Positions 6,582-13,850 of a stretch of 15,700 nucleotides of DNA are shown here, one piece after another. A program made the position numbers and the translations under genes. The notes beneath the pieces are model-generated. The model was not told the DNA's origin, did not search any database, and worked only from the letters and a program-made list of their open reading frames with translations. Within the stretch, counting starts at the first letter, position 1; each line of letters begins with the position of its first letter. This DNA comes from PALSA-1440 sp050011195 (GTDB lineage: Bacteria; Verrucomicrobiota; Verrucomicrobiia; Limisphaerales; UBA8199): assembly GCA_050011195.1 (NCBI GenBank), contig JBEKJO010000142.1, positions 1 through 15,700 of the forward strand, read 5' to 3'.

Positions 6582-6747
6582 CGAAATCCGAAACCCGAAG
6601 GCCGAAAACTGAAGGACATCCGAAAGCCGAAAGCCGACAACATTAGGATCGGCTGGTCAGAGGGCGGACCCGCTTGGTTGTTGGCATCGGAGCACAGCCG
6701 CCTCCTGGCCGCGCGCCGCATTTTCGGCCTTCGGGTTTCGGATTTCG
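6582..6747. repeat. 27-bp perfect inverted repeat of CCGAAA-type sequence, 112-bp spacer
   Basis: Positions 6582-6608 and 6721-6747 are exact reverse complements over 27 bp; pairing stops at both ends (6581/6748 and 6609/6720 do not pair). Arms are CCGAAA/CCCGAAG words like those near 3300, and similar words continue inwards on the left and outwards on the right. It fills the gap between endonuclease III (stop 6772) and the lipoate ligase start (6560). It could be a transcript stem-loop or the ends of a small non-autonomous element. The spacer has no ORF I can support. Confidence 0.8.
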
Positions 6748-6771
6748 GCTTTCGGATTTTGGCTTGGGCGG

Positions 6772-7446
6772 TCAAACTAAAGAAGCCGTTCTTGCGGGCA
6801 CGCCGAGCCGCGGGCAGAGCGCCTTGATTTCACAATTCGGGCAATCGGGATTGCGCGCGGAGCAGCGGCGGCGGCCATGCCAGATGAGCCAGTGACTGAA
6901 CATTGTCCACTGCTCCCGGGGCACCAGTTCCATCAGCTCCCGCTCGATTTTCTCAGGCGCCTTCTCCTTCGTCAGGCCGAGTCGCTGCGCCAGCCGGGCG
7001 ACATGCGTATCAACCACCACGCCGCAGTTGAGGTTAAACGCGTTGCCCAGCACGACATTGGCGGTCTTGCGGCCCACGCCGCCGAGTTGCGTCAGTTCTT
7101 CCATCGTGCGCGGCACCCGGCCCTCGTGCTTCTCGACGATGGCCTGGCAACAGGACTTAATGCTCTTGGCCTTGTTGCGGAAGAAGCCGGTTGATTTGAT
7201 GGCCCGCTCCAGTTCGGCGAGGGGCGCCTGGGCGTAGTCGGCGGCGGAGCGATACTTCTGGAAGAGTTCCGCCGTGACCAGGTTTACGCGCTTGTCGGTG
7301 CACTGCGCCGAAAGGATGGTGGCGATCAGCAGTTCGAGCGGGTTGGCATGGTCCAGCTCGCAATGCGCGTCCGGGTAAGCCCTTTTCAGGCCGGCGATGA
7401 TCTTATTGAGCCGGGCGGATGCTGCTGCTTTGGTAGTCGCAATCAC
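6772..7446 (-). CDS. nth: Endonuclease III (DNA glycosylase/AP lyase)
   Basis: A 224-aa base-excision repair enzyme that removes oxidised pyrimidines and cleaves at the abasic site. Visible features: LLIATILSAQCTDKRVN near residue 39; helix-hairpin-helix LGGVGRKTANVVL with catalytic K127; VVDTHVARL with catalytic D146; and a C-terminal iron-sulfur motif C195-x6-C202-x2-C205-x5-C211. I chose the GTG at 7446. It makes a 4-nt GTGA overlap with the stop of the upstream 752-aa gene, and the protein then begins about where Nth proteins do (E. coli Nth is 211 aa). The longer frame back to 7632 runs antisense to no motif and inside the other gene's 3' end. The overlap implies co-transcription and coupled translation with the membrane protein gene. 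Confidence 0.95.
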   Translation of the reverse strand: MIATTKAAASARLNKIIAGLKRAYPDAHCELDHANPLELLIATILSAQCTDKRVNLVTAELFQKYRSAADYAQAPLAELERAIKSTGFFRNKAKSIKSCCQAIVEKHEGRVPRTMEELTQLGGVGRKTANVVLGNAFNLNCGVVVDTHVARLAQRLGLTKEKAPEKIERELMELVPREQWTMFSHWLIWHGRRRCSARNPDCPNCEIKALCPRLGVPARTASLV

Positions 7447-9701
7447 TTCGATGCCGCGGCCGGTTTCGCTGGGGCCTCGGCGGGCGCCGTTGCCGCTGGG
7501 ACCGCCTTTTCCACTTTCAACGGCCTCGGATGGCCGAGGCGGCCGTTGGTCCAATCGTAGATGTAACCCATGTTGTTGAGGGCGAAATAGACGAGGGCCA
7601 GCAGGATGACCAGTGCGATCACCTTTGGCCACGGGCTCTTCTTTTCAGCAAACGGATCCACCAGGTCCCGCTGTGAACCGGGCGGCAGCGCGGCCACGCT
7701 GGTGAGCGACGCGCCGAACGGCACATTGATCTTGGCCTTGGCATTCACCGCCCAACCGTTGGCGTCCAGGATCGGGCCGAGGTTGCGTTTGCGCAGCTTG
7801 AGCCAGGCCAGAATCATTGACGGCCCGGAGATGAGCAGGATGATGGCGAGCAAGCCCAACGGCATCAACCCTTTCAAATTCAGGAACCCGCTCATGATGC
7901 CGCCCACCATGCCGCCGATGCCCGCCGCGCCCACGCCCAAGGCGGCGATCAGGCCGGGATCAAGCTTTTGCGCCGGCGGCGGGGGCGGGGGGGGGGGCGG
8001 GGGCGCTGGCACCGGCGCCTGGCCCGACTGGATTGATTGTTCGACCTGCACCGCCGCTTGCGCCAGCTTGGCTACGGACGCTTCGTCCGCGCTGGCGGCA
8101 CGCTTGGCGATCTGCTCCTGAATCATCCGCGCCACTTTCTTGTAGGGCGCCCAGAAGGCCTGCCGGATGCTGATCGGGTTATCCACAATCTTGGTGATCG
8201 TCGCATCCCAATCCCGGCCCTTGCGGTCGTAAAAGACGCCGTTGCGGCCGGCCATCAGGTTGTCCGAATCACCATTCGTGAAAGCGGCCAGTATCTGCAT
8301 CTTCTCGTTGGTGCCTTTTCGGACGCAATCGCAGTAGGCCAGATAGGTGCCGGCCAGGGACGTCATCACGGCATGTTTGCCGGGGTCCTCGACGGTGAGG
8401 CACAGGTCGCAGCTCCGCTGGTCCAGGTAAAGCGTCCCGGCCTGGAAGATCGCCTTGGTCTTGCGGCTGTAGAAATCACGGAACGAGACGAAGTTGTGGC
8501 AGAGCTTGTACAGGTCGCGATGATAGCGCACGAGCTTCTCCACCGACGCAATGGCGGTGAACTCCGGCTCGAGCTTTTTGTCCTCCGCGATGAGCGCGTC
8601 TATCTTCTCCTTCACCTTGCCGGCAAGAATCTCGCGCACGCGCGGCAGGCCGAGTTTCTCGACCAACCCGGGCGCTTTGCCGGCTGACCAGCATTCAAAC
8701 GGACCCAGCTTGGCCAGCAGGCCGGCCCATTCGGATTCCGTCAGGGAGGTCCTGTCGCCCAAGAGGGGCTTGACGGCATCCGACTGCAGTTTAGTCAAAG
8801 CGCCCGCCCAGGCCGGGTTAACGCCTTCCTTCAGCGGCAGGGGCCGCCCCGCTTCAACGCGCGCCAGCGGGAACCCGGCAATCTCAGCGGCGGTGTCCGT
8901 GAGGTCCTTGGCTGCGAAGGCCAGGTATTCCTTCTCTTCGCGGTTCAGCGCGCCGACCGCGCGCGGGTCATAGGCCGCCAGCCGGCAGCGCGTAAAATAG
9001 TCCTCGACTTTGGCTTTGACGGCGCTGACGGCGGCGGCAGCCGCGAACGTGGCTTCCCCCAACGGCAGAATGGCGGCGGCGGATTCGGCTTTCTTCCACC
9101 AGTCCGCATAGACCTGCGCTTCGGCGAAGAACTGGTCCACCTTGGCCTGGCTCACCCCCGGCTTGCCACTGCGGTCGGTCTCCGCCCCAAGGCAGGCGAT
9201 AATGTCTTTGATCACCGCCTTGACCGCTTCGTCCGTCGCCGACTCGGCGGGCACAATGCCGTCTCCGTTGAACAGAGTTTCCTCGAATTTCCCGGCGACC
9301 GTCGCCGTATCTTCCAGGCTGATGGTGTCGGCGTCCTTTTTCAACGTTGCCAGAATCCGCCTGGCCGACGCGAGCAACTGTTTGCCCTCGGGCGTGGCGT
9401 CCGCGATAGCGCTCAGCGGCAGCGAGGGGGAAGACTTCAGCAGGTCATCCGGCTTTTTCAGGAGGCCGCAAACCCACTTCGTGGCGGCGATGAGTTCGGG
9501 GGCGCGGATGCGGCCATCCTTGTCGGTATCAATGAGGGCCAGGGTCGCGGAGTCGAACTCAAGCCCGGTGGTGGGACAGGCCAGGGCGACCCACAGCTTC
9601 TGGTCGAGTTGATCGAGGGCCATGAGGTCGGCCCCGGTTTCCAGCCGGACCTGGTCAAAGCCGCCGGCACGAAAGAATTTCCATGTGTGGTTTGTGCTCA
9701 T
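7443..9701 (-). CDS. Large uncharacterised membrane protein with EF-hand-like loop and polyproline linker
   Basis: A 752-aa protein that I do not recognise as a named family. Near the N-terminus DTDKDGRIRAPE (58-69) is a textbook EF-hand loop (D58, D60, D62, G63, I65, E69), with a weaker NGDGIVPAE at 145-153, suggesting Ca2+ binding. Residues 70-560 are mostly helical and soluble, with a Cys pair set C431-x2-C434 and C457-x-C459. A run of ten prolines (567-576) leads to hydrophobic segments at about 584-607, 612-636 and 692-708, then an Ala/Pro/Lys tail. So it is a big soluble N-terminal region anchored by C-terminal membrane segments; no signal peptide is seen. The polyproline codons include an uninterrupted C11 tract. 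Its stop overlaps the nth start. Function unknown. Confidence 0.85.
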   Translation of the reverse strand: MSTNHTWKFFRAGGFDQVRLETGADLMALDQLDQKLWVALACPTTGLEFDSATLALIDTDKDGRIRAPELIAATKWVCGLLKKPDDLLKSSPSLPLSAIADATPEGKQLLASARRILATLKKDADTISLEDTATVAGKFEETLFNGDGIVPAESATDEAVKAVIKDIIACLGAETDRSGKPGVSQAKVDQFFAEAQVYADWWKKAESAAAILPLGEATFAAAAAVSAVKAKVEDYFTRCRLAAYDPRAVGALNREEKEYLAFAAKDLTDTAAEIAGFPLARVEAGRPLPLKEGVNPAWAGALTKLQSDAVKPLLGDRTSLTESEWAGLLAKLGPFECWSAGKAPGLVEKLGLPRVREILAGKVKEKIDALIAEDKKLEPEFTAIASVEKLVRYHRDLYKLCHNFVSFRDFYSRKTKAIFQAGTLYLDQRSCDLCLTVEDPGKHAVMTSLAGTYLAYCDCVRKGTNEKMQILAAFTNGDSDNLMAGRNGVFYDRKGRDWDATITKIVDNPISIRQAFWAPYKKVARMIQEQIAKRAASADEASVAKLAQAAVQVEQSIQSGQAPVPAPPPPPPPPPPAQKLDPGLIAALGVGAAGIGGMVGGIMSGFLNLKGLMPLGLLAIILLISGPSMILAWLKLRKRNLGPILDANGWAVNAKAKINVPFGASLTSVAALPPGSQRDLVDPFAEKKSPWPKVIALVILLALVYFALNNMGYIYDWTNGRLGHPRPLKVEKAVPAATAPAEAPAKPAAASK
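7981..8003 (+). other. G-tract (G5-C-G11-C-G5) inside coding sequence
   Basis: On the plus strand: five G, C, eleven G, C, five G. This encodes most of the polyproline linker on the minus strand. Such a run is prone to replication slippage and can fold as a G-quadruplex on the strand that is the transcription template. Confidence 0.85.
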
Positions 9702-9813
9702 AGTTCTGCTAGTTGATCCTGCCGTTTACGTGACACCCGCTGCGTTGCGATTAGCGCGGCGGTAATCTACCTGAAGCCGGCACGATTGCCAACTATCAAT
9801 TCCCCGCCGGCAG

Positions 9814-11052
9814 CTAAGCCAGCTCCGGCTCTTCGATCTCCGTCGGCGCGGCCACCAGGGGGGTCCCATCGCTCGCCTCGGGATACTCGAAAACCTTGCC
9901 CTCGTAATTACGAATCACTACGCGATCGGCATTGCGGCTGAGCACGTATTCCGGTGTGACGGGCACCTTGCCGCCGCCGCCAGGCGCGTCAATCACATAC
10001 TCCGGCACCGCGTAGCCCGTGGTATGGCCACGCAGGCCCTCCATGATCTGCAAGCCTTTGCGCACGCTGGTGCGCAAGTGCGCGGACCCGGCGATCAGAT
10101 CGCATTGGTAGATGTAGTAAGGCTTCACACGGCACATCAACAGCTTCTGCACGTGCGCCTTCATCACCGCCGGATCGTCGTTGACGTTGCGCAGCAACAC
10201 GGATTGGTTGCCGAGGGGAATCCCGGCGTCCGCCAAGCGGCCCAGCGCCTCGCGCACCTCGGTGGTCAGCTCGCGGGGATGGTTCGAGTGAATGCTGACG
10301 AACAGCGGATGATATTTCCTGAGCGTCGCGCACAACTCCGGCGTGATGCGCTGCGGCAGAAAGATCGGTATCCGGGTGCCGATGCGCAAGAACTCCACGT
10401 GGGGGATCGCGCGCAGACGGCTCAACAGATGTTCGAGCTTCTCGTCGCCGAACAGCAGCGGGTCGCCGCCGCTCAACAGCACGTCGCGCACCTCGGGATG
10501 CCTGCGGACGTACTCGATCTGCCGGTCGAACTCGGGATGGAAATCGTAGCCGGTCGCGTTGCTGACCAGGCGCGACCGGGTGCAATAACGGCAGTACGCC
10601 GCGCACCGGTCGGTCACGAGAAACAACACCCGGTCGGGATAACGATGCACCAGCCCCGGCACGGGCGAATGCGAGTCCTCGCCGCACGGATCGCTCATCT
10701 CCCACGGCGCAACGTGAGTTTCCTCGACCCGCGGGATGACCTGCCAGCGAATCGGGCAGTTCTCGTCGGCTGGGTCGATCAGGTTGAAGAAGTATGGCGT
10801 GATGGCCAGCGCCAGCTTGTGATTGGCCAGCGCCGCGCCGGCGACTTCCTCCGGCGTGAGCGTCGGCATCAGGCGCTGGAGCTGCTCCACGGTGGTGATG
10901 CGGTGCTTGAGTTGCCAGTGCCAGTTGTTCCACTCCGCATCCGGCACGTCGGCCCAAAAGCCCCGCCCGGCCGGGCGGAACTCCTTGAGAGATTTTGCCA
11001 AGCTATACGATGGCGGCTCTTCGCCCTTCTCCGATAAAGCGTCAATGTGCAT
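9814..11052 (-). CDS. kamA: L-lysine 2,3-aminomutase (radical SAM, PLP)
   Basis: A 412-aa enzyme, the usual length for KamA (about 416). It converts L-lysine to L-beta-lysine. The radical-SAM cluster motif C150-x3-C154-x2-C157 (CAAYCRYC) is present, as is LSGGDPLL (193-200). PGGGGK with K362 binds pyridoxal phosphate. D318 (YQCDL) and D355 (VIDAPGGGGK) match the two Asp residues that hold the substrate side-chain amino group in lysine aminomutase; they are replaced in glutamate 2,3-aminomutase, so lysine is the better call. The ATG at 11052 has a good Shine-Dalgarno (AGGGGA, a few bases upstream) and a strong promoter. No acetyltransferase (ablB) or elongation-factor-P partner gene is adjacent, so the fate of beta-lysine (osmolyte, antibiotic or EF-P modification) is not shown here. 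Confidence 0.95.
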   Translation of the reverse strand: MHIDALSEKGEEPPSYSLAKSLKEFRPAGRGFWADVPDAEWNNWHWQLKHRITTVEQLQRLMPTLTPEEVAGAALANHKLALAITPYFFNLIDPADENCPIRWQVIPRVEETHVAPWEMSDPCGEDSHSPVPGLVHRYPDRVLFLVTDRCAAYCRYCTRSRLVSNATGYDFHPEFDRQIEYVRRHPEVRDVLLSGGDPLLFGDEKLEHLLSRLRAIPHVEFLRIGTRIPIFLPQRITPELCATLRKYHPLFVSIHSNHPRELTTEVREALGRLADAGIPLGNQSVLLRNVNDDPAVMKAHVQKLLMCRVKPYYIYQCDLIAGSAHLRTSVRKGLQIMEGLRGHTTGYAVPEYVIDAPGGGGKVPVTPEYVLSRNADRVVIRNYEGKVFEYPEASDGTPLVAAPTEIEEPELA

Positions 11053-11077
11053 TGTTCCCCTAAAATTGGGTTAGCGC

Positions 11078-11105
11078 ACTATAGATTTGATCCCCAACCT
11101 GTCAA
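11078..11105 (-). promoter_or_regulatory. Sigma70-like promoter of kamA
   Basis: On the minus strand TTGACA (11100-11105, perfect -35) is followed after 16 nt by TATAGT (11078-11083, five of six matches to -10). Transcription would start near 11070, leaving a short leader with AGGGGA before the ATG at 11052. It is the clearest promoter in the window and separates kamA from the haem operon upstream. Confidence 0.7.
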
Positions 11106-11129
11106 GCTGGCGACCCTGAATTGTTCACC

Positions 11130-11165
11130 GCAACCCATGTAACCCTTGGAACTGGCGTAACTTAT
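11130..11165. repeat. 9-bp-period repeat, 4 units
   Basis: GCAACCCAT, GTAACCCTT, GGAACTGGC and GTAACTTAT follow in strict 9-nt phase, the same unit type as at 3491-3598. It sits upstream of the kamA promoter in the gap after hemH. Confidence 0.7.
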
Positions 11166-11272
11166 GTGGGTTCACGGTTCCCTTGACTTGGCTCAAGACG
11201 GGTATGTCCGATCCTGGTCGAGCCGCTCCGCCCCGCAGTCGTTTAACGGGATACGCAAGCTCCACCGCAATG

Positions 11273-11300
11273 GGCCGGCTCCGCTTCCGCGCAGCCGGCC
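11273..11300. terminator. GC-rich stem-loop downstream of hemH
   Basis: GGCCGGCT (11273-11280) pairs perfectly with AGCCGGCC (11293-11300) over a 12-nt loop, about 70 nt after the hemH stop in its direction of transcription. There is no T-tract, so it could be a terminator aid or only a palindrome. Confidence 0.35.
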
Positions 11301-11390
11301 TGTCCCTCATTTGACTCCTTCGACTCACTTAACCGAGTTAACCGAGTTAACTCATTTAACCCGCTCGACTCACCCAACCGCTTCGAGCGC
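11301..11390. repeat. 9-bp-period array, 10 units, overlapping the hemH 3' end
   Basis: Units of 9 nt in phase: TTTGACTCC, TTCGACTCA, CTTAACCGA, GTTAACCGA, GTTAACTCA, TTTAACCCG, CTCGACTCA, CCCAACCGC and degenerate units at both ends. Most keep the (A/G)AC core. The hemH stop codon (11370-11372) lies inside the CTCGACTCA unit, so the last codons of hemH are repeat-derived. Confidence 0.8.
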
Positions 11391-12428
11391 TTTCGCCCCG
11401 GCTTGACCTTGCTCCGGCGCCATAAAGCGGCGCACCATTCTCTCCAAAGCATCGAGCCAAAGCGGGTGCTCGTTTAAGCAGGGAATCAGCGCAAAATCAG
11501 TTCCGCCCGCCGCCAGAAAACCATCCCGGCCACGCAGACCAATTTCCTCGAGCGTCTCCAGGCAATCGGAAACAAACGAGGGGCAGATCACCAGCAGTTT
11601 CTTGACGCCGCGCTCCGCCAGCCGGGGAAGCTCGAAGTCCGTGTAAGGCTTGAGCCAGGGCTCACGCCCCAGCCGTGACTGGAACGCCACCGAATACTTC
11701 TCCTTCGGCACACCAGCCTGCTCAACGAACGCGGCCACGGTCTTGAAACACTGCGCCCGGTAGCACGTGGCGTGGGCCGGGCTGGCCGTCTCGCAGCAGT
11801 TCTCCGCCGCCAGACAGTGGCGCCCGGTGGGATCGGACTTGCGCAGGTGCCGCTCCGGCAGACCATGGAAACTGAACAGCAGATGGTCGTAGCCCCGCTG
11901 GAGAAACTCCTGCGCGCTGGCCGCCAGCGCCGCAATGTAGTCGGGCTGCTCGAAGCACGGCGGCTGCACCTGCACTCGCAATGGCGGCGCGAGCGCCGCG
12001 GCCACTTCCTTCACCCGCTCCACCGCCGTCTCGAAACTCGACATCGCAAAATGCGGGAACAAGGGAATCAGCAGGACTTCGTCCACCCCCTTTTGCGCCA
12101 GGTTGCGCACCGCCTGCGGAATGGACGGATTCTGATAACGCATCGCCAGTTCAACCGGAACCGGGACCCGCCGCTGGAGCTTGGCCTGCACGTTACGGCT
12201 CGTGACCACGAGGGGAGAGCCGGCGGGGGTCCAGATTTTGTGATACGCCTCGGCCGACTGCTTCGGGCGCGAGGGCAGGATGGCAAAATGCACGATGCAG
12301 AAGCGCAGCAGCCAGTTCACGTCCAGCACGCGTCCGTCCATCAGGAACTCGCGCAGGTAGCGGCGCACGTCCCGCACCGACGGCGAGTCCGGCGAACCGA
12401 GGTTGACCAGCAAGACTCCCTTATTCAT
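11370..12428 (-). CDS. hemH: Ferrochelatase
   Basis: A 352-aa enzyme inserting Fe2+ into the porphyrin, the last step of haem synthesis. LLFSFHGLPERHL carries the catalytic H188, and SDCLETLEEIG (287-297) holds the conserved acidic residues. An internal Cys cluster (C205, C211, C212, C222, C227) sits in a segment that the E. coli enzyme lacks. Some bacterial ferrochelatases bind a [2Fe-2S] cluster through cysteines in an internal segment of this kind, so a cluster is plausible here. The ATG lies 9 nt after the hemY stop with a weak AAGAG as ribosome site. The final codons (GAKALEAVG) run through the 9-bp repeat array. HemH is the last gene of the operon. Confidence 0.96.
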   Translation of the reverse strand: MNKGVLLVNLGSPDSPSVRDVRRYLREFLMDGRVLDVNWLLRFCIVHFAILPSRPKQSAEAYHKIWTPAGSPLVVTSRNVQAKLQRRVPVPVELAMRYQNPSIPQAVRNLAQKGVDEVLLIPLFPHFAMSSFETAVERVKEVAAALAPPLRVQVQPPCFEQPDYIAALAASAQEFLQRGYDHLLFSFHGLPERHLRKSDPTGRHCLAAENCCETASPAHATCYRAQCFKTVAAFVEQAGVPKEKYSVAFQSRLGREPWLKPYTDFELPRLAERGVKKLLVICPSFVSDCLETLEEIGLRGRDGFLAAGGTDFALIPCLNEHPLWLDALERMVRRFMAPEQGQAGAKALEAVG

Positions 12429-12437
12429 CTCTTAGGC

Positions 12438-13850
12438 TCATGCGGGAACCTGGGTCTCAGGCCGGCCCGTGGGCGCAGCCTTTAGAAACTCCCCTGCCCT
12501 GTCCGCCACCTTGCAGGCGGACACGATCGTGTCGCTCAACGAGATGCCGTCGCGAAAGTGGCCGGCGAAAAACAGCCCGGGCGCTTTCCCCTCGATGTCA
12601 GCCATCAGCTCGCGGTAGCGCCCGTAGCCGAGGTTGTATTGCGGGATCGCCCTCGGATAAAACACGCTGTGCTGGAAGGTCGGCTTGCCTTTTACGCCCA
12701 GCAACACGCGCAGGTCTTCACACGTCAGCGCGAAAAGTTTCTCCGGCGGCAGCGACGCCAGTTCCGGGCACCGCTCACCCCCAACGTAGCTGGTCAAGGT
12801 CAAATGCCCCGCCGGCGCGCGATTCGGAAACAGCGATGAAGAAAAGATCGTGCCCAGGATCTTGAAGCCCTCAACTTTCGGTATCAACATGCCATACCCT
12901 TCGCAGGGATGCGCCACGTCCTCGCGCCGGAATCCCAGCACAACGCTGGCCACTGGCGGATACCGAATCTCCGCGAAGGTCCTGAAGTGCAAGGGCATGG
13001 GCGCCTGCACCTCCATTTCCGCCAGCCGGAAGGCCGTGCCCGCGTAAATCACCGCGCTGTGCTCGGCGCGCGTCTGCTGGCCGCGCTGGCGCAAGTCGAG
13101 CGTCCAACCCTCGGGCGTCTGGGTGAGCCGGGTCACGGCGGTGTTGAGGCGCACGGCCTCCCCCAAACGCTCACGCAAAGTGTCCGGCAACACCTGCAAC
13201 CCTTCGTCAAAGGAGAATTTCGGCGCGCGGTCTTTCGCAATTTCCCCGCGCCGTTTGCGCTCGCGGGCCCCGAAGATTTGGCCCTTGATAAGCGAGCCGT
13301 AGCGCGCCTCAAGCTGGCCCAGCTTCGGAAATGCCTGCGGCACCGAGAGTTTGTAAGGGTCGCCCGCGTACACCCCGGCGACGAGTGCATCGATGGCCTG
13401 GTCCAGAAACTCCTGCCCGAGGCGGCGCAGAACAAACTCGGCGACGCTCTCCTCCTTGCCGTCGCGGCGCGGCGGCACGAACGGCTCCCGCAGCACGGCC
13501 AGCTTGGCCCGCGCGGTAAAGAGCTGGGTCGTGAAAAAGCCCAGCGGCGACTCCGGCATCGCAATGGGCCGCTGGTAACGCACCACATAACGCGCCTCGG
13601 CCTTCGGATCGGGATCGAGCCGGCGCGACACCAACCCCGCGTCCCTTACGAGCTGGGCTACCTTGGGCGAAGTTTCGAGGATTGTATTCGGCCCGAACTC
13701 GGCCAGGTAGCCCTCCGCCCGCACCGACTGGATGGCGCCGCCGACCCGGTCGCTGGCCTCATAGACCGTGACCGGCACGCCCCGGCGCTTCAGGTAAAAG
13801 GCGGCCGTCAGGCCCGTCATGCCGGCGCCAATGATTGCCACGGACTTCAT
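12438..13850 (-). CDS. hemY: Protoporphyrinogen oxidase, HemY type (FAD)
   Basis: A 470-aa flavoprotein, the family's usual length. GAGMTGLTAAFYL (8-20) with YEASDRVGGAIQS (30-42) is the FAD-binding fold and signature; GLFFAGHFRDGISLSDTI near the C-terminus is the second flavin-contact motif. It oxidises protoporphyrinogen IX to protoporphyrin IX using O2; HemY homologues in the alternative route use coproporphyrinogen III. Its ATG overlaps the hemN stop by 4 nt (ATGA), and it precedes hemH by 9 nt. HemN upstream makes protoporphyrinogen, so the protoporphyrin route is the simpler reading. Confidence 0.95.
   Translation of the reverse strand: MKSVAIIGAGMTGLTAAFYLKRRGVPVTVYEASDRVGGAIQSVRAEGYLAEFGPNTILETSPKVAQLVRDAGLVSRRLDPDPKAEARYVVRYQRPIAMPESPLGFFTTQLFTARAKLAVLREPFVPPRRDGKEESVAEFVLRRLGQEFLDQAIDALVAGVYAGDPYKLSVPQAFPKLGQLEARYGSLIKGQIFGARERKRRGEIAKDRAPKFSFDEGLQVLPDTLRERLGEAVRLNTAVTRLTQTPEGWTLDLRQRGQQTRAEHSAVIYAGTAFRLAEMEVQAPMPLHFRTFAEIRYPPVASVVLGFRREDVAHPCEGYGMLIPKVEGFKILGTIFSSSLFPNRAPAGHLTLTSYVGGERCPELASLPPEKLFALTCEDLRVLLGVKGKPTFQHSVFYPRAIPQYNLGYGRYRELMADIEGKAPGLFFAGHFRDGISLSDTIVSACKVADRAGEFLKAAPTGRPETQVPA

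Noticed and set aside
7447..7632. 62-residue N-terminal extension of endonuclease III
   Set aside because: It lies inside the 3' end of the membrane protein gene and is unlike Nth; the GTG at 7446 gives a 4-nt overlap and normal length.
9814..11052. Glutamate 2,3-aminomutase or EpmB
   Set aside because: Both substrate-contact Asp residues of lysine aminomutase are present, and the length fits KamA rather than the shorter EpmB.
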